32,521 bases of DNA from Blautia sp. (GTDB taxonomy: Bacteria > Bacillota > Clostridia > Lachnospirales > Lachnospiraceae). The notes beneath the pieces were generated by a model. The model saw nothing but the letters and a program-made list of their open reading frames with translations, was not told where the DNA came from and did no database searches. The stretch spans positions 1 to 32,521 of the forward strand of contig JAFVGK010000188.1 of the NCBI GenBank assembly GCA_017475035.1, in the 5' to 3' direction. Of this stretch, positions 1 to 8,106 are shown one piece after another; position 1 is the stretch's first letter; every line of letters begins with the position of its first letter. Position numbers and translations under genes: made by a program.

Positions 1-707
1 GCTTCTGACCTTTCTTTATACTTCCTGCCGGAAACCTTCAGGCCATCGGACTGCAGCTGCACCGTATAAAACATCTCCGGCACAAAGTTCCGGATCGACT
101 GTTCCCGTTCCACCAGCATGGCCAGCGTAGGCGTCATGACCCTGCCGACATTCATGGTGGATCCATACAGGCAGGAATAAAGCCGGGTAGCGTTCATTCC
201 GACGATCCAATCGGCACGTTCCCGGCATAAGGCTGCTTCATATAATGCATCATAATCTGCGGAAGGCCTGAGACTGGCAAAGCCTTCCTGAATTGCGGAG
301 TCTTCCATGGAAGAGATCCACAGGCGGTCAAACAGCTTTTTGCAATGTGCCTGGTGATAGACAAGCCGGAAGATCAGCTCACCCTCTCTTCCGGCATCAG
401 TTGCGCAGCACAGCCGGTCCACATCGTTTCGTTCCATCAGCTTCTTCAGGATCCCAAACTGCTTCTTTGTAGAAGACGAGACCGCATATCTCCAGTGATC
501 CGGAAGGATCGGCAGGTCCTCCCTCCGCCATTTTTTATACTTCTCATCGTAGCTTTCCGGAGGCTCCAGTTCGACCAGGTGACCGACGCACCAGCTGACG
601 ATCCAACCATTTCCTTCAAAATATCCGTCCTTTCGGGCGGATGCTTTCAATACCTTTGCCAGAGAAGCCGCCACAGACGGCTTCTCCGCGATCACCAAGC
701 GGCTCAC
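1..707 (-). CDS. topB: DNA topoisomerase III, N-terminal part (cut by window edge)
   Basis: Type IA topoisomerase that relaxes or decatenates single-stranded DNA; element-borne copies are thought to help plasmid or ICE replication and transfer. The reading frame from a GTG at 707 gives a Toprim start (VIAEKPSVAASL), the acidic Toprim motif DAGREGEL near residue 105, and the conserved NVGRVMTPTLAMLVERE segment near residue 197. About 235 residues are visible of the 600-700 usual for TopB; the active-site tyrosine region lies beyond base 1. GTG is chosen because an AGGAGG site lies 6-8 bases upstream and it overlaps the stop of the preceding RadC/ArdC gene as GTGA, so translation is probably coupled. 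Family assignment is secure; topB rather than topA follows from the short N-terminus and the ICE context. Confidence 0.93.
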   Translation of the reverse strand, partial: MSRLVIAEKPSVAASLAKVLKASARKDGYFEGNGWIVSWCVGHLVELEPPESYDEKYKKWRREDLPILPDHWRYAVSSSTKKQFGILKKLMERNDVDRLCCATDAGREGELIFRLVYHQAHCKKLFDRLWISSMEDSAIQEGFASLRPSADYDALYEAALCRERADWIVGMNATRLYSCLYGSTMNVGRVMTPTLAMLVEREQSIRNFVPEMFYTVQLQSDGLKVSGRKYKERSE

Positions 708-2353
708 AGGCACTCCTCCTTTCCCTTACTGACTGCAGGCTTCTGCGTCTTCGGCATTTCCTTATGAAGATTTGCCAGGATAGACGGCTTATCAATCACT
801 GAAGGTTCTGCAACTACAGAGAACTTCACCGGCACCATTGCGGCAGCCTTCTGATCAATCTCATCCACTGCCCGCAGCTGTTCTAACTTCTGCAGTTCCT
901 GCAGATGCCCTTCGATCTCCGAGATCATTTCACTGGCGGTCGCCTGGATCCTTCCAAGAGACGCCTTCAGTTCAGCAGTCTCCTTACCGGAGGACCACCC
1001 GGCGATATAGCCGAAGGAATAATCCGAGAAATCCAGCTTCAGCTCCGGATGCTCTGCAGACAGAGCTGTTCCTACCACAAAGGCAACACTTTCTGCTTCC
1101 ACTTCCATGCTGCGGCGGCTGAGTCTTTCTTCCACCGGTTTTTCTTTTTCATGGGAGTGCATGCGTTCATGGCTCATCTCATGGATCAGCGTCTTTACCG
1201 TCTGCATCTGGCTCATGCCTTCCTGCAGCGCGATCCGGTGATCCTCTGTGTGGTAATAGCCCTTTGCACCGGACGGAATATCCTCAAAAGCGATCGGCAC
1301 CGGGCAGGTTGCTTTCAGCGCATCGAACAAGGCTTCATAGCCTTCGACACCGCCAAATAGTTCATTGACGCCGATGGACGGAAGTTCTTTTCCTTCTGTC
1401 TGGCTGATATCAAATACCGTCGCAACCTTGAAGGCAGGCCTCTCCACTTCAATGATTTCCTTCAACGGATTGCCCTGGGCATCCATCTGCGGTTTTCCTG
1501 TCTTCGGATCCAGGGCGTCCCGTTCCTGCTTCACCTTATACGGAGAAGGCGCAATGATCTGAATCCCTTTTTCACCCTTCTTTACATGCCGGTCATGATC
1601 CTTCTGCCAGGCTGTATATCCGGCAACCAGCGTGGCTCCTGGCTTCTGCATGGCGATCAGGATCGTATTATTCAGGGAATAGCTGTGAAACTTCGCCATT
1701 GTGGAAAGATAGGCCCTGTAGTTATCACTCTCAAAGATCTGGTGCACGCCCTGCTCCAGCTTATCGGTGATCTGTTTGATCTTCTCCTGGCGCTGCTCTG
1801 GCGTCGTATGGTAGGAACCTCTCTTCTCGGAAACAACAGGATCAGCGACTGTCTGAAACGTGATATCCGCAGGATCTCTGGCAAACATCTGCGTCCCGAT
1901 CGGCATTACGCTGTTTTCCTTGAAGGAGTAATACTGATTGCCGTTGCCGATGATAATGTGATCCAGAAGCGGCATCTCTGCCATGGCAAACAGTTTGCTC
2001 ATCCGGTCCGTGATCTCAATATCCTCCTGCGAAGGTGTCAGATTTCCGGACGGATGATTATGAAACAGCATCGTGGCACTCGCATTCGAGAGCACAGCGC
2101 TCTTTAAGATCTCCCTGGGATGAGCAAGGGACGCATTCAGCGTCCCTGTACTCACGATATTCATATTGATCGGGGAAAGATCATTCCGGAGATTCACGAT
2201 GCAGAACGCTTCCCGGTCGTACTGCCGCAGCATGTCAGCGATGACTTTTACGGCAGCCTCCGGGGATCTGAGCGGTTCTGAGCTGTAAAGCGGCGGCTCC
2301 TTTACCATGCGGATCGCCACCCGGTCCAGCTTATACGGTTTCCTCGAACTCAT
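704..2353 (-). CDS. RadC (JAB) domain fused to ArdC-like antirestriction/metallopeptidase domain
   Basis: A 549-aa two-part protein. Residues 25-155 are a RadC-type JAMM/JAB domain with H98-x-H100, S108 and D111 in the expected spacing (HNHPSGNLTPSQED). Residues 185-320 match the ssDNA-binding N domain of ArdC-like proteins (NNTILIAMQKPGATLVAGY, GYTAWQ, KKGEKGIQI), followed by a zincin-like peptidase with HEMSH at 391-395 and a downstream acidic helix (VEAESVAF) that could give the third zinc ligand. ArdC-like proteins protect incoming single-stranded DNA from restriction; what the RadC part cuts here is unknown. The ATG at 2353 is preferred over the in-frame codon at 2371 because GGAGG lies 5 bases before it. 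It overlaps the 68-aa gene upstream by 23 bases and topB downstream by 4, so it belongs to the same transcript. Confidence 0.9.
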   Translation of the reverse strand: MSSRKPYKLDRVAIRMVKEPPLYSSEPLRSPEAAVKVIADMLRQYDREAFCIVNLRNDLSPINMNIVSTGTLNASLAHPREILKSAVLSNASATMLFHNHPSGNLTPSQEDIEITDRMSKLFAMAEMPLLDHIIIGNGNQYYSFKENSVMPIGTQMFARDPADITFQTVADPVVSEKRGSYHTTPEQRQEKIKQITDKLEQGVHQIFESDNYRAYLSTMAKFHSYSLNNTILIAMQKPGATLVAGYTAWQKDHDRHVKKGEKGIQIIAPSPYKVKQERDALDPKTGKPQMDAQGNPLKEIIEVERPAFKVATVFDISQTEGKELPSIGVNELFGGVEGYEALFDALKATCPVPIAFEDIPSGAKGYYHTEDHRIALQEGMSQMQTVKTLIHEMSHERMHSHEKEKPVEERLSRRSMEVEAESVAFVVGTALSAEHPELKLDFSDYSFGYIAGWSSGKETAELKASLGRIQATASEMISEIEGHLQELQKLEQLRAVDEIDQKAAAMVPVKFSVVAEPSVIDKPSILANLHKEMPKTQKPAVSKGKEECL

Positions 2354-2537
2354 CCTTTCCTCCAATCTCAACGGAGATCATATATTCCTGATCTCCCATC
2401 TGGTCCATCGTTTCCCGAAGGCTGCCGGCAGTACTGAAAGCCGGCATCCCGCCTTCGCCTTTGTTCACACGGATCCCAAGCGCATTGGCATAGGCCTGCA
2501 TTCTGGCACCTCTCATCTCTTCAAACTTCATCATCAC
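2331..2537 (-). CDS. conserved 68-aa ICE protein of unknown function
   Basis: Small, mildly acidic, soluble protein with no signal peptide or membrane segment and no motif I can name. It is judged real from its position: its ATG overlaps the DUF5688 stop as ATGA at 2534-2537, and its end overlaps the RadC/ArdC start by 23 bases, so it is held between two well-supported genes in a tight operon. Three Met codons open the frame, so the start may be up to two codons later. Similar short genes occur between these two families in Clostridia elements (family knowledge, not checked). Confidence 0.75.
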   Translation of the reverse strand: MMMKFEEMRGARMQAYANALGIRVNKGEGGMPAFSTAGSLRETMDQMGDQEYMISVEIGGKDEFEETV

Positions 2538-3316
2538 AGTACTTCCTCCTTTCTAGCTCTGGCCGCACGGGCATGCATAGGCTGCGGTCTTACGGCATCA
2601 CTCTTTTCCTTCAGTGCCTGCAGGACGGACGGTCTTTCTGTCTGCCGCTCTGCTTTTCTGGCATCATACTTCTCCGCCAGCTCGAACACTCTGTCCTTGC
2701 CGTCATAGTGATAGACATTATCGGAGAGCTGATCCTCCGGGCTGACTTCTGCCGCATTGATGCTGCGGACCATTGCCGTCAGCTCATGTCTGTCCATGGT
2801 CCCGTTATCCTGCAGAAACAGCAGCTCATGGATCGAAGACGGCAGGATAAAGAAGCTGCCACCAAGCTTTTCCGCTGCTTCATCCAGGAATCCCGGATAG
2901 GCAAGCACGCCTGCACCACGGTTCATGGATTCCATGGTTGCCACATAGAGTGTCGGCTGACCCGGATCCGGTCCCGGCACCGGAAAGCCTCCCATCATGT
3001 CACCGAGCACTTCCTGCATGGAACGAAGCGATGCCGGATGGGTGTGCGGTGCATTCTCCAGTGCATCCTGCTTGATCTGATCGGCAGTCACGCCGAATCC
3101 GTCCAGGATCGCCTGGTTCACTCTGGTGGACATCATCATGCCGCTCTCCGAATGAAGATCCAGCCGGAACACGACCGCCATATCCTCTACCTTTTCGTGA
3201 GGAACGGTAGAAAGCATGGCCTCGTTTCCTTTCTGCGGGATCAGCTCCGGGAAGAGCATTTCCTTTGCCTGTTCATAGCTGATGCTGCGGTTGCCGATTC
3301 TTAATGCATTGCTCAT
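2534..3316 (-). CDS. DUF5688 family mobile-element protein
   Basis: 260-aa cytosolic protein. The core GAGVLAYPGFLDEAAEKLGG followed by FILPSSIHELLFL (residues 133-166) is the signature of DUF5688, a family of unknown function common in Clostridia conjugative elements. A basic, Gln/Arg-rich C-terminal tail follows. The ATG at 3316 has AGGAGG 8 bases upstream. It heads the short operon DUF5688, 68-aa protein, RadC/ArdC, TopB, and a terminator hairpin (3344-3379) lies only about 28 bases before its start, so its transcript must either start between or read through that hairpin. Confidence 0.82.
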   Translation of the reverse strand: MSNALRIGNRSISYEQAKEMLFPELIPQKGNEAMLSTVPHEKVEDMAVVFRLDLHSESGMMMSTRVNQAILDGFGVTADQIKQDALENAPHTHPASLRSMQEVLGDMMGGFPVPGPDPGQPTLYVATMESMNRGAGVLAYPGFLDEAAEKLGGSFFILPSSIHELLFLQDNGTMDRHELTAMVRSINAAEVSPEDQLSDNVYHYDGKDRVFELAEKYDARKAERQTERPSVLQALKEKSDAVRPQPMHARAARARKEEVL

Positions 3317-3343
3317 ATACGTTTACCTCCTGTTCTTGAGCAT

Positions 3344-3379
3344 AAAAAATCAGCCTCCCACTGGATGTGAAAGACTGAT
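3344..3379 (-). terminator. rho-independent terminator/attenuator before the DUF5688 gene
   Basis: On the minus strand an 11-bp stem (arms 3369-3379 and 3349-3359, some G-U pairs) with a 9-base loop is followed by six T. It ends transcripts from the hydrolase cargo operon (last stop 3448) and lies directly before the ribosome site of DUF5688. Confidence 0.75.
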
Positions 3380-3447
3380 ATGTATCATCAGCTATGAATT
3401 TTTCAGTTCGGCAAACCTGAAGTTGTAAGGATCGCATCAAATTCGAG

Positions 3448-4431
3448 TCATTCCGATTTGTAAGCTTTAAAATCCTGGTAATGATCATTCGTGGAGAGTT
3501 CAGGAGATTCCCCGAAGAACGCAGTCCCTGCATCTTCATCGCTCATCAGATAGAAGCGGAACCAGGCTGTCATATAGGCGTCGAATTGCAAATGGGAATC
3601 GCCGTGGTCTACGTTCGTTTTGCGTACATAGACCTTATCGATATCCGGCAGTAACCCGAAGTTCTCCTCAAGGCTCCACAGAGGACAGATGCCCTGCAGG
3701 ATTCCCGCCTTCTCGTCCGACTCCTGGCCGGCGGAGGTTGCCGTTCCGGCGTCAAATGCTTGCGTTCCCGCAGTCAGCAGCGTCGGAACGTTTACCTTCG
3801 AAATATCATATTCCCAGCCGTCCTTATACACCTTGGTATGATATGACGACGTTGCGCTGACGGCGTACACCGTTTTGATCATGTCAGCGTGAAGCTGGAC
3901 CGTTGCCATGTTGAATACAGCCGGTCCGCCTTGAGAATGGCCGCCAATACCAAGGTTGTCCAGGTCGATTTTCTGGTACAGTACAATGTTGGGATTATCG
4001 TTTTCTTTGATCAGCAGATCGATACCAGCATTCAGGGATTCGCCCGTCCTTGTATTCTCATCGTCATTGGAAACGACGATGAATCCCCAGGAGGAAAGGT
4101 GCGTCAGGAAAGAGGTGTAAGTATCCGACTTGCTGCCGGTGCCGTTTGCCCATAAAACGACTGGGAATTTTCTCGTTTCCTTTTCTAACTCGGTCGGATA
4201 ATGGATCACAAATCTGCCGATTTGAGCGTTGTCGGATTTGAACTCAATGCTGGTAACCTCGCTTGAACCCATCGGCGTGTATTTCTTTTCAATTACGCCC
4301 ACGGGACTCGTGTATTCGTAGTATTTTTCGTTTTTGTCTTTTGCCATCCTCCCCAACGCGGCAATGACCACTATAACGAGAACGACAATGACCAACACTA
4401 CGATGAGCAGAGCCTTTACAAACTTTTTCAT
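3448..4431 (-). CDS. membrane-anchored alpha/beta hydrolase (chlorophyllase/PETase-like fold)
   Basis: 327-aa serine hydrolase. Residues 5-28 form one hydrophobic helix after MKK, giving an N-terminal membrane anchor or uncleaved signal, so the enzyme likely works outside the membrane. The core has the beta-strand FPVVLWANGTGS (oxyanion region), the nucleophile elbow GHSQGG near residue 168-173, a likely acid in the TAGTQAFDAG segment, and a candidate catalytic His in NVDHGDSH. This order matches the chlorophyllase-like/dienelactone-hydrolase group; the substrate cannot be told. Its ATG overlaps the stop of the second hydrolase (ATGA, 4428-4431), so the two are co-translated. With the 46-aa peptide and TetR gene it forms an island absent from the expected backbone of this ICE family. 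Confidence 0.85.
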   Translation of the reverse strand: MKKFVKALLIVVLVIVVLVIVVIAALGRMAKDKNEKYYEYTSPVGVIEKKYTPMGSSEVTSIEFKSDNAQIGRFVIHYPTELEKETRKFPVVLWANGTGSKSDTYTSFLTHLSSWGFIVVSNDDENTRTGESLNAGIDLLIKENDNPNIVLYQKIDLDNLGIGGHSQGGPAVFNMATVQLHADMIKTVYAVSATSSYHTKVYKDGWEYDISKVNVPTLLTAGTQAFDAGTATSAGQESDEKAGILQGICPLWSLEENFGLLPDIDKVYVRKTNVDHGDSHLQFDAYMTAWFRFYLMSDEDAGTAFFGESPELSTNDHYQDFKAYKSE

Positions 4432-5429
4432 TTCCTTTCTCCTGTCCCTACCGGCATATATCTATCAAGATATTCCGAAATAGTCTCCGTCCATTGCCGC
4501 TGGATATCGTTGTCATTCTGCAAACCGTGCCCGGAATGTGGAAGTTCGAAGTACTTGTAGTCAACTCCGCTCTCCTCAAGGGCTGCCTTCAGTCGCAGCG
4601 ACGCCAGGAACGGCTGAACCTTGTCCTGCGTTCCATAGGCGACAACCGTAGGGACTGGATTGTTCCAGACCCACTCGGCGGCAGCAATGGCATGCATCTT
4701 GTCCAGATAAGAACCGTCCTGCATTTCTTCCGGAGTAATGCTTTCGCCGCTCATCACACTGAAGAGTGCAGCCCCAGCTATTCTGGATTCGTCCGTATCA
4801 TAACCGATACCGAAGATCCCCCAGTCTTCCGCCACAAAACTGGATGGGCCGACTCCTCCGTAGGTGAATACGACAGGCACAGGCGCATCTTTTCCATCAC
4901 GATAAGCATAGATCATGGCAAGGCAATGCCCTGCAGAGCCTCCGGCAACGGTCATTTTGTCGATATGATAGCCAGCTGCTTCAGCTGCCTCGACAACTTT
5001 CGGCATCGCTGCTTTGATTTCGTTTGACTGGCTCAGAACGCTTGCTGTGTTCGTCTCTGTACGAAGCGTGTAGTTAATCCCGGCAGCCACATAACCTTTA
5101 GAGCAAAGCCATGCCAGCGTATCTTTATCATCAGTCTTATCTCCAGATGTAAATCCACCTGCATGAAGGTAGACGACCAGGCCGTATGAATCCTTTGAGC
5201 TATCCTTCGGCAGATATAGATCGAATTTGTTGGCATCTCTGTCACCATAGGGCAGATCAGACTGAAGCGTTCCGACATCATCGCTCCATTTGACGCTGTA
5301 TTCCTTTGTCCAGGAAGGCTGAATAGCAAATTTTGAGCGAACTCCTGCTCCGAAGGCGAGGATAAATACCAGAATTCCGATTCCTGCAGGCACGGCTTTT
5401 ACCTTCTTTTCTTTTCTGTTTCTGCTCAT
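4428..5429 (-). CDS. secreted/anchored alpha/beta hydrolase, esterase-lipase (HSL/BD-FAE-like)
   Basis: 333-aa hydrolase with a basic start and a hydrophobic helix at residues 13-28 (anchor or signal). YLHAGGFTSGDK near residue 107 is the HGG-type oxyanion motif with Ala in the middle, GGSAGH near residue 165 is the nucleophile elbow, GTQDKV near 270 carries the probable Asp, and LPHSGHGL near 300 the catalytic His, so the triad looks complete. The family includes acyl esterases and carbohydrate acetyl-esterases; the substrate is unknown. The start ATG overlaps the 46-aa gene stop (ATGA at 5426-5429) and a GGAGG site lies upstream. Part of the divergent operon controlled from 5567-5680. Confidence 0.87.
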   Translation of the reverse strand: MSRNRKEKKVKAVPAGIGILVFILAFGAGVRSKFAIQPSWTKEYSVKWSDDVGTLQSDLPYGDRDANKFDLYLPKDSSKDSYGLVVYLHAGGFTSGDKTDDKDTLAWLCSKGYVAAGINYTLRTETNTASVLSQSNEIKAAMPKVVEAAEAAGYHIDKMTVAGGSAGHCLAMIYAYRDGKDAPVPVVFTYGGVGPSSFVAEDWGIFGIGYDTDESRIAGAALFSVMSGESITPEEMQDGSYLDKMHAIAAAEWVWNNPVPTVVAYGTQDKVQPFLASLRLKAALEESGVDYKYFELPHSGHGLQNDNDIQRQWTETISEYLDRYMPVGTGERK

Positions 5430-5566
5430 TGGAAATTCCCTCCAAACAGTGTGCCACCCAGCAGCATATTCATGACAGCTCTGACCGCGAGTCTGCCAAG
5501 TACGAATGCCACAGCGACTATCACGGCGAGTATGATGATTCTCTTTGCGTTAATCGACATTTTCAT
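5426..5566 (-). CDS. 46-aa single-span membrane peptide, first gene of hydrolase operon
   Basis: Short protein: MKMSINAKR then a hydrophobic helix (residues 9-30), then a glycine-rich end. The ATG at 5566 is preferred to the longer frame because AAGGAGG stands 3 bases before it, and the upstream codons run through the promoter region. Its stop overlaps the next hydrolase start as ATGA. It has no recognisable family; a role as membrane partner of the two hydrolases is only inference from coupling. Confidence 0.7.
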   Translation of the reverse strand: MKMSINAKRIIILAVIVAVAFVLGRLAVRAVMNMLLGGTLFGGNFQ

Positions 5567-5582
5567 TGTCCTCCTTATGGTA

Positions 5583-5666
5583 TTGACAACAGCTTCAACG
5601 AACGCTATTATCGATGTATCGTTTGTTCCGGCGTAACGATTATAACAGGAAGAAATGAAATAACAA
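5583..5666. promoter_or_regulatory. face-to-face promoters and inverted-repeat operator between TetR and hydrolase operon
   Basis: Plus-strand promoter for tetR: TTGACA at 5583-5588, 17-base spacer, TATTAT at 5606-5611. Minus-strand promoter for the hydrolase operon: -35 TTGTTA (reverse strand, 5661-5666), 16-base spacer, extended -10 TGTTATAAT with TATAAT at 5639-5644. The two start points would lie near 5618 and 5632, so the transcripts overlap. An inverted repeat ATCGTT (5618-5623) / AACGAT (5635-5640) with 11-base spacer covers both start points and is the best candidate TetR operator. Confidence 0.75.
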
Positions 5667-5680
5667 TAGGAGCGCACAAA

Positions 5681-6217
5681 ATGGAACAAAAGAGCCGAAA
5701 TGTATCACCGTTCAGTAATGAAGCAAGAAACGCTTATGTCATAGAACACATTACGGATGCTTTGCTGAAATTGCTGAAAGAGAAACCCATACAGGAAATA
5801 TCCATAAGTGAGATTGTGGATACTGCTGGAGTTGGCCGCACGTCTTTTTACAGAAATTATGAAACAAAGGAAGACGTAGTAAAAAAGTACATTGCTGATC
5901 TGATTGAAAAATGGGATCAGGAATATAAGGCCTCCGGCAAAAGCTCCAATGCCGAGTTGTATGGAAGCCTGTTTCAGCACTTGAAGAACTATTCTGAATT
6001 CTATCTGCTTCTAAGGGAAAGAAACCTGATGCACCTTTTCCTTGAAGTATTTCTGGAAAGAAACGGCCCTAAGTCTGAATATGAAAATATGTGGGCTTAC
6101 ACGACGGCGTTCGTCACATACGGCACTTATGGCTGGATCGAGGAATGGATCAATAGAGGAATGCAGGAATCTGCCGAAACAATGGCTAAACTTCTTTCCA
6201 CACATGGAATAAAATAA
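5681..6217 (+). CDS. TetR/AcrR family transcriptional regulator
   Basis: 178-aa repressor-type regulator. The N-terminal HTH is clear: ITDALLKLLKEKPIQEISI, then EIVDTAGVGRTSFYRNYETKED near residues 25-65, the TetR recognition-helix pattern. The C-terminal half is the ligand/dimer domain (YGTYGWIEEWINRGM typical of the TetR_C group). The start at 5681 is chosen over upstream in-frame codons because AGGAG lies 8 bases before it and the upstream part overlaps the divergent promoters. It is the only plus-strand gene in the first 31 kb, faces away from the hydrolase operon, and most likely represses both itself and that operon. Confidence 0.92.
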   Translation: MEQKSRNVSPFSNEARNAYVIEHITDALLKLLKEKPIQEISISEIVDTAGVGRTSFYRNYETKEDVVKKYIADLIEKWDQEYKASGKSSNAELYGSLFQHLKNYSEFYLLLRERNLMHLFLEVFLERNGPKSEYENMWAYTTAFVTYGTYGWIEEWINRGMQESAETMAKLLSTHGIK

Positions 6218-6221
6218 TTGT

Positions 6222-6256
6222 ACGCTCTGCTAGTTGCAAACCTGCAGGGCGTTTCT
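6222..6256 (+). terminator. rho-independent terminator after tetR
   Basis: ACGCTCTGC (6222-6230) pairs with GCAGGGCGT (6244-6252), followed by TTTCTATG; it begins 5 bases after the tetR stop. A second perfect hairpin (7-bp arms 6351-6357/6362-6368) stands at the 3' end of the converging 129-aa gene but lacks a T run on either strand. Confidence 0.65.
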
Positions 6257-6374
6257 ATGTAAGCACCGCAGGAGAAACGGCCAAGAGAAACAGCTTCGAG
6301 CTCCTTATTCTCAATAAACTAACAAAAACACTCAATCATGCCTATGTATTGGGCAGCAAATGCTGCCCATCGGA

Positions 6375-6764
6375 TCAAAGCTCCGGAATATCGTATTTCG
6401 GAACCAGATCCTTTTTGTAGAACTCGACCATGGATTTCAGCTCTCGATTGCTGACGGTCGTCTTTTCATCCTTCCAAATGTTCTTGCCGTCTTCACTCTG
6501 ACCGGCCAGATACGGCTTGGTAAGAGTTGTGTTCCCATCCGCAGGAATCTTGGCCCAGAGGCCTTTACCGTACTGATTCTCATGAACTGCCTTTGCAGGA
6601 AGCACGAAGCTTGCCCAGGGAGTATGATCGCTGCGGTCCGCATTGGGAATCACGATCTTCAGCATCTCCCGGCCGTCTTTTGCTGTGAATGGTTCCACCG
6701 TTCCTTTTCCAAAATGCAGGGTGATCTCTTCGATCTGTTCGTAGGTTCTGTTCTGTTCGCTCAT
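6375..6764 (-). CDS. conserved 129-aa ICE protein, unknown function
   Basis: Soluble, charged protein with no transmembrane segment. Motifs such as ITLHFGKGTVEPF, the stretch KIVIPNADRSDHTPWASFV and the end ELKSMVEFYKK are of the kind seen in small conserved proteins of Tn1549/CTn-type elements, but I cannot name a domain. The ATG at 6764 has AAAGGA 6-7 bases upstream and lies 29 bases after the CD1107-type gene, so it is probably the last gene of the secretion operon before the cargo island. Confidence 0.7.
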   Translation of the reverse strand: MSEQNRTYEQIEEITLHFGKGTVEPFTAKDGREMLKIVIPNADRSDHTPWASFVLPAKAVHENQYGKGLWAKIPADGNTTLTKPYLAGQSEDGKNIWKDEKTTVSNRELKSMVEFYKKDLVPKYDIPEL

Positions 6765-6792
6765 CGTTTATCCTTTCCCGGCATCTGCCGTA

Positions 6793-7848
6793 TTACATTT
6801 CCTCAGATTCATCTTCCAGGTCATCCTCTTCGGATTCCTCCGGAATATCGTATCCGTCATCGTCCTCACGATAATCCGCATCCGGATCCGGGCGTTCTGC
6901 AGATTCAGCCTGGCTCTTTTTGTTTTTCAGATAGAAGAACGCTCCACCCGCACCGCATGCGCCGATCAGAAGGATCAACCCGATTGCATAAGGCAGCTTT
7001 GACTGTTTCTGCTCTGGTTCCTTTTCTGCCGGTTCTGTAGACTGAGGTTCTGGCTGTTCTGTCTTTGCCTTCTCCGCAGCTTCCGCTGCAGCTTTCGCAG
7101 CTTCTTCTGCTGCGATCTGCTCCTTCATGGCAGCCGCTTCATCCTCATCCATCAGTGCAAAGAGATCTGCTTCATCCACCTGATTCAGGAAATGCACATT
7201 CTCATTGCCCTTCTCATCACGATCGATGATCAGGTAAAAGTAGTTACCGGCTTTCGTGACCAGTGTTATGAACTGCTTTCCTGTCCCAGTGATGCTTCCG
7301 AAGTCATCCACCAGCGTAAGATTCCCGTCCGGCGTCAGGGGAGTACTTCCAAATCCCTGCCCGAACATCTGCAGGAATGACTGCAGGTTATCCTCCGTGA
7401 GTTCAAAGGTCTCGGATCCGGAAGCTGCTTCTGTATGAATGTTGAGATAGTTCTTATGAACATAGCCTGTCAGCTCCGGAATGGTAACCTTTACCCAGTC
7501 ACCTTCGATGCCAAGCACCTTCACGGTATCTCCGGGGCGCAGCTGGTCGATCACCTGGTAATCCATTCCGCCTCCGCATCTGACATTCAGCCTGGATCCG
7601 TTGGTCTGGACAGTGCCTACCTGATTAGTGGGTTCCTCTCCGTCCTTTGAGATCGTAATACGGATACCGGTACCTTGATCCTCTTCCGGTTCTTCTGTAT
7701 CAGAGCCGGTGTCTGCCGCTACATCAGCGGCTGTAACCGCAGGCACCGCAGAGTCCGTATCTGCACCTGTGTAAGCAAAAGCCGGAACGGTGAACGCTCC
7801 GGCTCCGATCATCACAGCAATCAGCGCTGTGCATATTCTCTTAATCAT
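6793..7848 (-). CDS. SH3-domain surface protein, CD1107/DUF4366 family
   Basis: 351-aa exported protein. A signal peptide (residues 1-25, cleavage near AFA-Y) is followed by an acidic Thr/Ala/Glu stretch, an SH3b domain (about 82-138: [19 protein letters not shown] to [10 protein letters not shown]), the DUF4366-type region (150-230), an Ala/Glu coiled coil (235-280), a transmembrane helix (284-307) and a very acidic cytosolic tail. This arrangement is typical of CD1107-family mobile-element proteins; the SH3b part probably binds the cell wall, so the protein may anchor the transfer channel in the envelope. It overlaps the DUF4315 gene by 8 bases. Confidence 0.88.
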   Translation of the reverse strand: MIKRICTALIAVMIGAGAFTVPAFAYTGADTDSAVPAVTAADVAADTGSDTEEPEEDQGTGIRITISKDGEEPTNQVGTVQTNGSRLNVRCGGGMDYQVIDQLRPGDTVKVLGIEGDWVKVTIPELTGYVHKNYLNIHTEAASGSETFELTEDNLQSFLQMFGQGFGSTPLTPDGNLTLVDDFGSITGTGKQFITLVTKAGNYFYLIIDRDEKGNENVHFLNQVDEADLFALMDEDEAAAMKEQIAAEEAAKAAAEAAEKAKTEQPEPQSTEPAEKEPEQKQSKLPYAIGLILLIGACGAGGAFFYLKNKKSQAESAERPDPDADYREDDDGYDIPEESEEDDLEDESEEM

Positions 7849-8092
7849 GATCTGTTTCCTCCTCCGTGATCATATCCATTGCATTGACCGGAATACTGCC
7901 TTTCCTGAAGGCAGCCAGCACATCGGCCAGCTGTTCCGGTGTCAGATGAGCCGCATGGACCATTTCATGGATCTCGATATTGGTTTCTTCCTGGATCTGA
8001 TCCTGGGTCTCCGTGATCCGCGCCTCTACTTCCGCCTTTTTTGCAATCAGCTTCTTCAGTTCGTCTTCCAGACGTTTTCTTTTCTTTGTCAT
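7841..8092 (-). CDS. DUF4315 family protein
   Basis: 83-aa, strongly helical, charged protein. Residues 1-40 ([20 protein letters not shown]) predict a coiled coil and residues 48-65 ([16 protein letters not shown]) match the DUF4315 pattern. The family is known only from conjugative elements, nearly always next to CD1107 and CD1108 genes, as here. The ATG has GGGAG upstream; the stop overlaps the next start by 8 bases. Function unknown. Confidence 0.85.
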   Translation of the reverse strand: MTKKRKRLEDELKKLIAKKAEVEARITETQDQIQEETNIEIHEMVHAAHLTPEQLADVLAAFRKGSIPVNAMDMITEEETDHD

Positions 8093-8106
8093 TTACTCTC
8101 CCTTCC

